Assembly: GCA_002428935.1 (NCBI GenBank)
Contig: DIYG01000075.1
Location: forward strand, 2,794-18,547
Length of the DNA: 15,754 bases
Direction: 5' to 3'
Source: Halieaceae bacterium UBA6060
GTDB taxonomy: Bacteria; Pseudomonadota; Gammaproteobacteria; Pseudomonadales; Halieaceae
The notes under the pieces were generated by a model. The model was not told the origin of the DNA and searched no databases. It saw only the letters and a program-made list of their open reading frames with translations. Shown here piece by piece: positions 7,321 to 13,778 of the stretch. Every line of letters begins with the position of its first letter. Position 1 is the stretch's first letter. The translations under genes and the position numbers were made by a program.

Positions 7321-7956
7321 TCAGGCCGAAGCGCTGTTCCCGTCGACATCTCGCCCAAGGGAATTGGCTCGCTTGAATGCATCCCGGGCTTCCAGGCGCT
7401 CGAGGTAGGCCAAGGTCTGTGGTTTATATCGCTCCTCGAGCTTTAGGGTACGGCCGAAATGCAGGGCAAAACCAATACAGATATCTGCAATGGTAAAACG
7501 CTCATCCACGAGGTGATCGTGGTGCTCAAGGTGGGCGTCGAGACGACGCAACCGGGCGATGAACCACTTCGCGTAATCCTCCGCCACGGGGCGTTTCTCC
7601 TCCGAAGGTTCCAGCACGGTGTAACGAAGAACAATAGTCTGGGGGAAAGTGAGTGTGGCATCGGCGTGGTAGAGCCAATTGAGTAGGCTGCCGTACTCGG
7701 GGTGGTCCTGCCCTACGGCGAGATGATCGCAACCGCGACGGGTCGCGAGGTAATGGGGAATGGCACAGGATTCGGTCATCGTGACGTCCCCGTCTTCGAA
7801 AAACGGGATCGTGCCCAGCACGTTTACGTCGAGGTACTCGCGCTGAAAAATACGCGGGGGAAAAGGCAGGACCTCTAGATCGTAGTCCATACCCAGTTCC
7901 TCAAGGGTCCACAGGGCCCGAAGGGACCGGGAACCCACACAATGCCAAAGCTTCAT
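7321..7956 (-). CDS. Glutathione S-transferase family protein
   Basis: This encodes 211 residues. The N-terminal thioredoxin-like domain starts MKLWHCVGSRSLRALWTLEELG, with the candidate active-site serines in the GSRS segment (about 9-11), and includes the cis-proline region GTIPFFEDGD and the glutathione-binding TESCAI (about 61-66). The C-terminal all-helical domain contains FTIADICIGFAL, the usual N-capping box of GST helix 6. Length and layout are normal for cytosolic GSTs. It lies between acyl-CoA dehydrogenase genes in one leftward operon, so it may handle a reactive or thiol-linked intermediate of that pathway, or simply detoxify; this is inference. A GAGGT sequence about 11 bases before the ATG is a possible ribosome site. 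Confidence 0.9.
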   Translation of the reverse strand: MKLWHCVGSRSLRALWTLEELGMDYDLEVLPFPPRIFQREYLDVNVLGTIPFFEDGDVTMTESCAIPHYLATRRGCDHLAVGQDHPEYGSLLNWLYHADATLTFPQTIVLRYTVLEPSEEKRPVAEDYAKWFIARLRRLDAHLEHHDHLVDERFTIADICIGFALHFGRTLKLEERYKPQTLAYLERLEARDAFKRANSLGRDVDGNSASA

Positions 7957-8009
7957 AGAAAACCGTTACCTCGCTTTACCCGCCGTCTCGGCTAATCAAA
8001 ACCTTAAAT

Positions 8010-9188
8010 CTATAGACCGTATTGCCGCGACGCCAGGTCGCGCATGATCTCCTCGGAGCCACCACCGATGGCATTAACCCGCACCTCACGGTAGATTCTT
8101 TCCACGCGATTCCCGCGCATATAGCCGATGCCGCCGAGGATCTGCATCGCCTCGCGAGCACAATACTCCATCGTTTCGCTCGCCTGTACCTTCAATAGGG
8201 CTATATCACCGGGGTTTGGATCTCCCCGCTCGATGCTTTCGTAACATACGCGGATATACGCCTGGGTCGCATTGAGTTTCTGCTTCATCTGCGCAAACTT
8301 ATGGCGAATCACCTGATGATCGGCGAGACGTCGACCAAAGGTATTTCGCTCCCGCGCCCAGCTTGCCGCTTCCTCCAGGCACACCCGGCCCAGAGCCTCC
8401 ATGCCAGCGGCCATAAACATACGTTCACTATTGAAGTTCGTCATGATGACGAGAAAGCCTTTGTTTTCCTCGCCAATCAGGTTCTCTACGGGCACCCGCA
8501 CATTATCAAAGTAAAGTGTTGCGGTATCGGACGCCCACCAGCCTTGCTTGCGATCCAGCGCCGTACGCGAGAAGCCCTCGGCGTCCGTGGGAATAAGCAG
8601 CATGGACACTCCGCCTGCACCATCGCCCCCGGTACGCACCGCTGTGGACACCCAGTCCGCCCGCATACCACCGGTAATATATGTCTTGGACCCATTCACT
8701 ACGAAGTGATCGCCATCGCGGATCGCGGTGGTGCGGATATTGGCAACATCGGAACCCCCACCGGGCTCGGTGATACCCAAAGAAATGTGCTTTTCACCGG
8801 CCAGGACGGGGGGCGCGACCAGCTCTTTCATCGCTTCGGAACCCCAGTTGAGCACCGGCGGCAGGCCTATACCGTGGACCATGAGCGTCGCCGGCACGCC
8901 GCCCACGGCGAAGCGGTTCAGCTCCTCATTGGTGATCCATTGATGCCAGGAATCTATACCTTCAGAAATGCCTCCATATTGTTCTGGATAGCCCAGACCG
9001 AGGAGTCCCACATTTGCGGCTTTGGGCCAAAGCTCATCGGGTATAGCCCCAGCCTCATCCCATTCCTCTGCAAAAGGGGCGATTTCCGTATCGATGAATC
9101 TTCGTAACTGCGTACGCCACTCCTCGTGTTCCGGGCGTAGGTGCGGATTCGGTAGGCGAGCACTATCAAAATCGAGGGACACGGACAT
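8010..9188 (-). CDS. Acyl-CoA dehydrogenase (first gene of operon)
   Basis: This encodes a 392-residue complete acyl-CoA dehydrogenase, a flavoenzyme that introduces the alpha-beta double bond in acyl-CoA and passes electrons to ETF. Seen in order are LGLGYPEQYGG, the FAD/substrate loop LGITEPGGGSD (138-147), VNGSKTYITGG, ERNTFGRRLADHQ (FAD-binding RxxFG), and QILGGIGYMRG near the C-terminus. The glutamate in NSERMFMAAG (E255) sits at the helix-G position used as catalytic base in isovaleryl- and long-chain-type enzymes. The MCAD-type position is glycine (AIGGGSEEI, about 375), so E255 is the likely base. The ATG at 9188 has GGAG only 1 base away, whereas GTG at 9182, two codons in, has it 7 bases away, so the true start may be 9182. 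It is preceded by a promoter with an inverted repeat. The substrate is not deducible; a branched or long chain is plausible. Confidence 0.94.
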   Translation of the reverse strand: MSVSLDFDSARLPNPHLRPEHEEWRTQLRRFIDTEIAPFAEEWDEAGAIPDELWPKAANVGLLGLGYPEQYGGISEGIDSWHQWITNEELNRFAVGGVPATLMVHGIGLPPVLNWGSEAMKELVAPPVLAGEKHISLGITEPGGGSDVANIRTTAIRDGDHFVVNGSKTYITGGMRADWVSTAVRTGGDGAGGVSMLLIPTDAEGFSRTALDRKQGWWASDTATLYFDNVRVPVENLIGEENKGFLVIMTNFNSERMFMAAGMEALGRVCLEEAASWARERNTFGRRLADHQVIRHKFAQMKQKLNATQAYIRVCYESIERGDPNPGDIALLKVQASETMEYCAREAMQILGGIGYMRGNRVERIYREVRVNAIGGGSEEIMRDLASRQYGL

Positions 9189-9189
9189 A

Positions 9190-9193
9190 CTCC
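9190..9193 (-). promoter_or_regulatory. Ribosome site GGAG that questions the start codon
   Basis: Read leftward, CTGGAGTATGTCCGTG places GGAG 1 base before the ATG (9188) but 7 bases before the GTG (9182). Normal spacing is about 5-9 bases, so initiation at the GTG, two codons later, is quite possible. Confidence 0.5.
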
Positions 9194-9206
9194 AGCTAGC
9201 AGGAAA

Positions 9207-9241
9207 TTGAGCAACACTTAATATTACTGAGTGATGCTCAA
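9207..9241. promoter_or_regulatory. Long inverted repeat, probable operator over the acyl-CoA dehydrogenase promoter
   Basis: The arms TTGAGCAACACT (9207-9218) and AGTGATGCTCAA (9230-9241) match at 11 of 12 positions. The 11-base spacer begins with the palindrome TAATATTA (9219-9226). The repeat is centred on the -10 box of the predicted leftward promoter, as expected for a repressor operator. The size suits a TetR-type dimer (or pair of dimers), but no such regulator is encoded in the window. A weak terminator for the upstream hydroxylase gene is the alternative reading. Confidence 0.6.
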
Positions 9242-9249
9242 CCTCACAA
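9221..9249 (-). promoter_or_regulatory. Predicted sigma70-type promoter for the acyl-CoA dehydrogenase operon
   Basis: Leftward, TTGTGA (9249-9244) and TAATAT (9226-9221) are separated by 17 bases, each matching 4 of 6 consensus positions. Transcription would start near 9214, giving a leader of about 25 bases. The -10 lies in the middle of the 9207-9241 inverted repeat. Confidence 0.5.
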
Positions 9250-9250
9250 G

Positions 9251-9279
9251 CTACCGATGCCCGAGGCGGTTATCGGTAG
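9251..9279. repeat. Hairpin just downstream of the hydroxylase gene
   Basis: CTACCGAT (9251-9258) and ATCGGTAG (9272-9279) are perfect 8-bp arms, with an inner CCG/CGG stem around an AGG loop. It begins 8 bases after the leftward hydroxylase stop. Leftward it is preceded, not followed, by TTTT, so it is not a standard intrinsic terminator. It may protect or help end that mRNA. Confidence 0.5.
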
Positions 9280-9287
9280 AAAAGGCT

Positions 9288-11054
9288 CTAGGTGCCGGAG
9301 AAATGCTCGCCATGGACCAGGCCCAGGGCTCTGCGGTGCTGCGTTTCCGTGACCAGGGCATTGAGTTCCGCAACGACCTGCGCCAAGTGCTCTTTCCTCA
9401 GACTGGATTCGCTTACGCGGAGAATTTCCGAGCGCAGCAGCCATTCCCGAGGATAGGCGGCCAATAAATCGAGAACCCGCTCAGTCCAGGCCTCATCGAC
9501 GGAGGACTCGGAACTTGCGGGTAGAGCTTCCCTGGAGGCGATTTCCACGTAGGCCGCCATCAGAGCCTCATCCGCTCCTGAGCGATGGGTTTCCGTTCGC
9601 GGCAGCGGCTTGTACAACTGGTACCGTTCGCGATCGGCGACACCACCGGAGACGCCAGTGATACGTCCGCCCACGGTCATATCGTAACGCCCCCACTCGG
9701 GATCGAATAAGGTGTTTCCCTCTAGATCGGTAACACGGCACTGGCTGAAGCTTAGAATCAGATTTCGATGCTCCTGACGGATGATCTCCTCCAGATACCC
9801 GCACACGGTGATACCCGATAGAAACTCCAGCGTTACTTCTTCACCCACGGCGATCTGATGGGCCTTGAGTTCGTCGATGGTGTACTCGGAAAGACAACGA
9901 CTAAAGTCCTTAAGCAAACCCACCGGTGCGCTAAAGCCCTCGCGGTGGCTGTCCACCCCGTGACCGTATAGCTCCTTGCCACACCAGGCGAGTTGCGTGG
10001 GTCCCGCCGTACGCAGATAAATTACATTGCCTACCGCATCACAAAAGACCTCGGCGAATACTCCGCTGACCTGCACCCCAGAATCGTAATCCGCGGTGCA
10101 TACGGCTGCCGCATCGATAGCCTTGTGCAGGGATTCAGCGCCACCCCGGCGAAAGGCCATACAGGCGGCGAACTCTTCTAGTACCTGGCTCATATGTTTA
10201 CAGCTACGAGTGACGAACAGCTGGGGCTGTGCCGAGGTAATGTCATAGGGCGTATCCACCGCGTTCACGGTCAACGGCAATTTGCGCACGTTTTGGTCAT
10301 CGAGACAGCTTTGACTCTCGCCGAGGGAAGAAAGCAGCCCCGCGCCGAAAAGATGGTAGTCCTCGATATCTCCTACGAGGCCGTATTCCACGGTCCACCA
10401 GTGCAGACGGGTGAGCAGCGCTGCCTCGGAAGGAGTCTGCTCCTGAGCCGATAACTCATTGAGTCTGGCCTCCGCAGCGGCCAGGGCCTCGGCATCGGCG
10501 GCGGGATCTTCCTTGAGAATAGACAACGCGCGGATCGCTTCGTAAAGCTCGTGGTCGTACTGATTGGCAATGGCTCGCATGCCGATTTCGCCAAAGCGCT
10601 GAAGAAACTCCGCATAGTCCACATCCACCAAAAACGGCGCGTGGCCCGCGGACTCGTGCAAAATATCCGGCGCCGGCGTGTACAAGAGATGCTCCACGCT
10701 GCGCATATCAAGGGCGATCACCAACACTTTTAGGGCCTGGAATTCCATGAAGATCGCCGGCGGGATAAAGCCATCGACAACCACAGCCCTCCAACCCAGC
10801 TTTGCCAGGCAAGCGTTCATTTCGTCGATGGATGGAATGTGATCCAGGGCAATACCAGTGCGCTCCAAGCCCTCGCGGTACACGGGATGAGCTGTAGAAG
10901 CCAGGCTCTTGGTCAGGGCGGACATCAGGAACCGCCAAACGGCGTGGTCCCGCGGCGTGTACTGACTGCGATGGTCCTGGACTTTGACGAAGGGTCGCAG
11001 ATGAGCCGGGAGACTGGCGACAACTTCCGCCTGAGTGGGCAACGGGGCATTCAT
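9288..11054 (-). CDS. Aromatic amino acid hydroxylase, long (588-aa) phenylalanine 4-monooxygenase-like form
   Basis: The first 305 residues are an aromatic amino acid hydroxylase domain, the pterin-dependent non-heme iron enzymes that convert phenylalanine to tyrosine. The iron triad is visible: H133 and H138 in PDILHESAGHAP, and E223 in HWWTVEYGLV. DYHLFGAGLLSS and the C-terminal PQLFVTRSCKHMSQVLEEFA are also typical. A helical Ala/Glu-rich insertion (about 183-212) precedes the last iron ligand. Residues 306-588 form an extra region far beyond the usual 260-300-aa bacterial PhhA; it includes TAGPTQLAWCGKELYGHG and a basic helical end, and I do not recognise its function. Long forms like this are known in Bacteroidetes and some Proteobacteria. 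The start ATG overlaps the marR stop (ATGA), with GAGGT upstream, so the pair is one operon. Linkage to the homogentisate genes supports a role in phenylalanine breakdown. No pterin-carbinolamine dehydratase is encoded nearby. Confidence 0.93.
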   Translation of the reverse strand: MNAPLPTQAEVVASLPAHLRPFVKVQDHRSQYTPRDHAVWRFLMSALTKSLASTAHPVYREGLERTGIALDHIPSIDEMNACLAKLGWRAVVVDGFIPPAIFMEFQALKVLVIALDMRSVEHLLYTPAPDILHESAGHAPFLVDVDYAEFLQRFGEIGMRAIANQYDHELYEAIRALSILKEDPAADAEALAAAEARLNELSAQEQTPSEAALLTRLHWWTVEYGLVGDIEDYHLFGAGLLSSLGESQSCLDDQNVRKLPLTVNAVDTPYDITSAQPQLFVTRSCKHMSQVLEEFAACMAFRRGGAESLHKAIDAAAVCTADYDSGVQVSGVFAEVFCDAVGNVIYLRTAGPTQLAWCGKELYGHGVDSHREGFSAPVGLLKDFSRCLSEYTIDELKAHQIAVGEEVTLEFLSGITVCGYLEEIIRQEHRNLILSFSQCRVTDLEGNTLFDPEWGRYDMTVGGRITGVSGGVADRERYQLYKPLPRTETHRSGADEALMAAYVEIASREALPASSESSVDEAWTERVLDLLAAYPREWLLRSEILRVSESSLRKEHLAQVVAELNALVTETQHRRALGLVHGEHFSGT

Positions 11055-11536
11055 GGGGATACCTCGACTAGGGGATCATCCTCCAATGAGGATGCCTCCG
11101 TGGTGACTGTGGGATTGGGGTCTAGCTTGTCCAGCAATGCATAGAGTTGACGCCGCTCGCGGTCTCCCAGGGCACTCAGATAATCCCGCTCCCAAGCCAG
11201 AGCCAGGGGAGCAATACGCTGGAACAATCGCCTACCCGCCGCGCTCAAACTCAACTCCCAGGATCGCCCATCGTTCTGCGCCGCCCTTCGCAGCACCAAA
11301 CTACGCCGTACGAGGTCGGTGAGGGCACGAGACACCTGCACCTTATCCAGGTTGGTCAGTTGAGCGACTTCCTTTGCCGAAACCTTGGGATACTCATGGA
11401 GCGTCGCCAGAATTCGCCACTGGGCGACGCTAACGGCGAAGCGTTCTCGGTACACGCGGGCCAGCGAGTCGCTCATGCGTTCGGCCATGCGGTTGATGCG
11501 ATAGGGAAGAAAACCTCCCAGCTGAAACTCATCCAT
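11051..11536 (-). CDS. MarR-family transcriptional regulator
   Basis: This encodes 161 residues from the ATG at 11536: a dimerisation helix (GGFLPYRINRMAERMSDSLA), then a winged helix-turn-helix (about 39-95) with VSVAQWRILATL, SAKEVAQLTNLDKVQVSRAL (recognition helix) and the wing RRAAQNDGRSWELSLSAAG, then C-terminal helices and an acidic tail. MarR dimers bind palindromes and release them on binding phenolic or aromatic ligands. I prefer 11536 over the in-frame ATG at 11566: the upstream one lies inside the palindrome, has no ribosome site, and would sit at or before the predicted transcription start, while 11536 has GGTGA 5 bases upstream. The gene overlaps the hydroxylase gene by 4 bases (ATGA) and is divergent from hmgA. 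It most likely represses its own operon and perhaps hmgA in response to an aromatic intermediate (inference). Confidence 0.92.
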   Translation of the reverse strand: MDEFQLGGFLPYRINRMAERMSDSLARVYRERFAVSVAQWRILATLHEYPKVSAKEVAQLTNLDKVQVSRALTDLVRRSLVLRRAAQNDGRSWELSLSAAGRRLFQRIAPLALAWERDYLSALGDRERRQLYALLDKLDPNPTVTTEASSLEDDPLVEVSP

Positions 11537-11557
11537 GGGTATCACCAAGTGAGTAGA

Positions 11558-11575
11558 TAGTTTCATATGAAACTA
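11558..11575. promoter_or_regulatory. 18-bp perfect palindrome, probable MarR operator
   Basis: TAGTTTCATATGAAACTA is a perfect 18-bp palindrome in the divergent region between marR and hmgA. It covers the -10 box of the predicted marR promoter and lies 40 bases upstream of the hmgA start. Size and symmetry fit a MarR dimer site, so autorepression is the simplest reading, with possible shared control of hmgA. Confidence 0.82.
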
Positions 11576-11595
11576 GTACGCTAGGCATCTGTCAA
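11567..11595 (-). promoter_or_regulatory. Predicted promoter of the marR-hydroxylase operon
   Basis: Leftward, TTGACA (11595-11590) is a perfect -35 consensus, followed after exactly 17 bases by TTTCAT (11572-11567, 4 of 6 to TATAAT). Transcription would begin near 11560, giving a leader of about 24 bases to the ATG at 11536. The -10 is buried in the palindrome. The -35 lies in the hmgA leader, so the two promoters are intertwined. Confidence 0.68.
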
Positions 11596-11614
11596 GGATA
11601 AGAGGCGAAACACC

Positions 11615-12766
11615 ATGAGTCGGCAGTGGATTCCCCACATGATTCGCGAAGGCAAGCACTCGCGTCAGGCTCACTGTGACCTTCCGGAAGGCACCTTTGA
11701 GCGAGAGATGGGCCGCGAGGGCTTTTTCGGCCCCGCGAGCCATATCCATCACCAACACCCCCCTACGGCTTGGGTCGACTGGGAAGGCCCGTTGCGCCCC
11801 TATGCCTTTGATCTCATGCGCCTGGATGCCAACAGCGACTCCCCCTTTGCACAGGAGGCATTCCTGAGCAATGGAGACTGCGCCCTGCGATTTTGGCAAT
11901 GTCGCGAATCCATGAACCATCTTGTACGCAACAGCGATGGCGACGATCTTTTGTTTATCCACGAGGGCAGTGGCGATCTGTATTGCGACTATGGGCATCT
12001 GAGCTTTCGCGACGGCGACTATCTACTGATTCCCCGGGGCACCGCCTGGCGCATTGAGGTCAACACACCGGTGCAATGCCTCATCATCGAAGATCGCGAT
12101 GGCGCCTACGCCCTGCCCGACCGCGGACTCCTGGGACCTCATGCGATTTTTGATCCTGCGGTACTAGAACATCCCCGCATCAACGATCAATTCATCGCCC
12201 AGCAGGACGAGAACGCTTGGAAGGTGCACATTAAGCGCCACGATGAGGTCAGTGTGGTCACCTTCCCCTTTAATCCCCTGGATGCGGTGGGCTGGCACGG
12301 ATCTAACACGGTTCTGCGGCTCAACTGGCGAGACCTTCGCCCGCTGATGAGCCATCGCTATCACCTGCCGCCATCGGCTCACACCACCTTCATGGGGAAT
12401 GGCTTCGTTGTCTGCACCTTCTGCCCCCGTCCCATAGAAAGCGATCCGGGGGCACTCAAGGTGCCGTTCTATCACAACAACGATGACTACGATGAAGTGT
12501 TGTTCTACCACCGGGGCAATTTTTTCAGCCGCGACAACATTGAGGCGGGCATGGTGACCTTCCACCCCTGCGGTTTTGCCCACGGCCCCCACCCCAAGGC
12601 CCTGGAAAAGTCGTTCCGAGACCCCGCCGAGGCTACGGATGAAGTAGCTGTGATGATCGACACCCGTCGCCCCCTGCATATTCGGCCCAACGCCAGCAGC
12701 GTGGAAAACCCCGACTACGTCAACTCCTGGCGCACCCAGGGTGCGGCGCCTACACCCTCTTCTTGA
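11615..12766 (+). CDS. hmgA: Homogentisate 1,2-dioxygenase
   Basis: This encodes a 383-residue two-cupin protein that opens the ring of homogentisate to maleylacetoacetate using iron(II) and oxygen. Family landmarks are the N-terminal HIHHQHPPTAW, the inner cupin FIHEGSGDLYCDYGHLSFRDGDYLLIPRGTAWRI, and the C-terminal iron site. Candidate ligands are H287 and E294 in FYHNNDDYDEVLFYHRGNF, and H323 in FHPCGFAHGPHP (positions from the sequence, roles from the family). It is the shorter bacterial form; human HGD is about 445 residues. The ATG has AGAGG 9 bases upstream. It is first in a three-gene operon, with 16 bases to the fumarylacetoacetate hydrolase start. I cannot point to a convincing rightward promoter, but the marR palindrome lies just upstream. 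Confidence 0.93.
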   Translation: MSRQWIPHMIREGKHSRQAHCDLPEGTFEREMGREGFFGPASHIHHQHPPTAWVDWEGPLRPYAFDLMRLDANSDSPFAQEAFLSNGDCALRFWQCRESMNHLVRNSDGDDLLFIHEGSGDLYCDYGHLSFRDGDYLLIPRGTAWRIEVNTPVQCLIIEDRDGAYALPDRGLLGPHAIFDPAVLEHPRINDQFIAQQDENAWKVHIKRHDEVSVVTFPFNPLDAVGWHGSNTVLRLNWRDLRPLMSHRYHLPPSAHTTFMGNGFVVCTFCPRPIESDPGALKVPFYHNNDDYDEVLFYHRGNFFSRDNIEAGMVTFHPCGFAHGPHPKALEKSFRDPAEATDEVAVMIDTRRPLHIRPNASSVENPDYVNSWRTQGAAPTPSS

Positions 12767-12782
12767 CTATAAGGAAGCCCCT

Positions 12783-13775
12783 ATGAAAATCGCCTCCTAC
12801 CGCGCCGGTCGCGACGGCACCCTGATGCTGGTAAACCGGAACCTGACGCAATGCTGCTCCGCCGCCGATATCGCGCCCACGCTCCAGGCCGCCCTCGACA
12901 ACTGGGCGGAAAGCGAACCGCAATTACGCTCTCGCTACGACGCGCTTTGTCGAGGCGAGCTCTCAAACGCGGAAAGCTTCGATCCTGCGCGCTGCGCCGC
13001 ACCTCTTCCCCGTGCCTATCACTGGGCGGACGGCAGCGCCTACGTTACCCACGTCGAGCTTGTGCGTAAGGCGCGGGGAGCGGAACTCCCCGCATCCTTC
13101 TGGGAGGACCCCCTGGTCTACATGGGTGCGTCCGATGCGTTTATTGGCGCCATGGACCCGGTGACTGCCGAAAGTGAAGACTGGGGAATCGACTTTGAAG
13201 CCGAGGTCGTGGTGATTACCGACGATGTTCCCGCGGGTGTAAGCGTGGCAAACGCTCGCAATCACATCCGCCTCCTCGGGCTCGTCAACGATGTATCCCT
13301 GAGGAACCTCATTCCCGCAGAACTCGGCAAACAGTTTGGGTTTTATCAGTCCAAACCCTGGACCGCGTTTACGCCGGTATTGGTCACCCCGGACGAGCTG
13401 GGCGAAGCCTGGGACGGCGCCCGGCTCCATCTACCCCTGAGAGCCACCCTCAACGACACACTCATCGGCGCACCAAACGCTGGGCAGGACATGACCTTCG
13501 ACTTCCCCACCCTTATTGCCCATTGTGCCAAGTCCCGATCCCTAATGACCGGCACGGTTATCGGCTCGGGAACCGTATCCAACGTGGGCTCCAAGGACGG
13601 CTCCTGCTGTTTGGCGGAAGTGCGCTGTTTGGAAACCCTGAGAGACGGCAAGCCAAGCACTCCCTTCATGGCCTTTGGCGACCGCATTCATATTGAAATG
13701 CTCGATGCAGAAGGTAAGTCAATTTTTGGCGCCATTGATCAGGTCGTCGAACAGTACTCAAGTTCGGAGGCCTGA
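12783..13775 (+). CDS. Fumarylacetoacetate hydrolase
   Basis: This encodes 330 residues of the FAH superfamily, which cleaves fumarylacetoacetate to fumarate and acetoacetate, the last step of tyrosine breakdown. Metal-site residues are visible as E139 and E141 (GIDFEAEVVVI) and D170 (LVNDVSLRN), followed by the FYQSKPW segment (K191) and GTVIGSGTVSN (257-267). The N-terminal 80 residues carry the small family-specific domain before HVELVRKARGAELP. The start is the ATG at 12783 with AGGAAG 8 bases upstream. The frame is open upstream to 12741, but that part overlaps hmgA and does not look like family sequence. It lies 16 bases after hmgA and 3 bases before the isomerase gene, so it belongs to the same operon. 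Confidence 0.93.
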   Translation: MKIASYRAGRDGTLMLVNRNLTQCCSAADIAPTLQAALDNWAESEPQLRSRYDALCRGELSNAESFDPARCAAPLPRAYHWADGSAYVTHVELVRKARGAELPASFWEDPLVYMGASDAFIGAMDPVTAESEDWGIDFEAEVVVITDDVPAGVSVANARNHIRLLGLVNDVSLRNLIPAELGKQFGFYQSKPWTAFTPVLVTPDELGEAWDGARLHLPLRATLNDTLIGAPNAGQDMTFDFPTLIAHCAKSRSLMTGTVIGSGTVSNVGSKDGSCCLAEVRCLETLRDGKPSTPFMAFGDRIHIEMLDAEGKSIFGAIDQVVEQYSSSEA

Positions 13776-13778
13776 AGC

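Noticed and set aside
8301..9107. 268-codon rightward open frame opposite the acyl-CoA dehydrogenase
   Set aside because: It is a mirror of a strongly conserved gene and its protein has no recognisable fold.
11537..11566. Longer MarR N-terminus starting at 11566
   Set aside because: That ATG lies inside the operator palindrome, lacks a ribosome site, and precedes the predicted transcription start.
11540..11614. Rightward promoter for hmgA
   Set aside because: I looked for paired -35 and -10 boxes (for example TATGAA at 11566 and TACGCT at 11577), but no suitable partner at 16-18 bases was found, so I did not annotate one.
12164..12679. 171-codon leftward frame inside hmgA
   Set aside because: It is antisense to the iron-site region of homogentisate dioxygenase and has no independent support.
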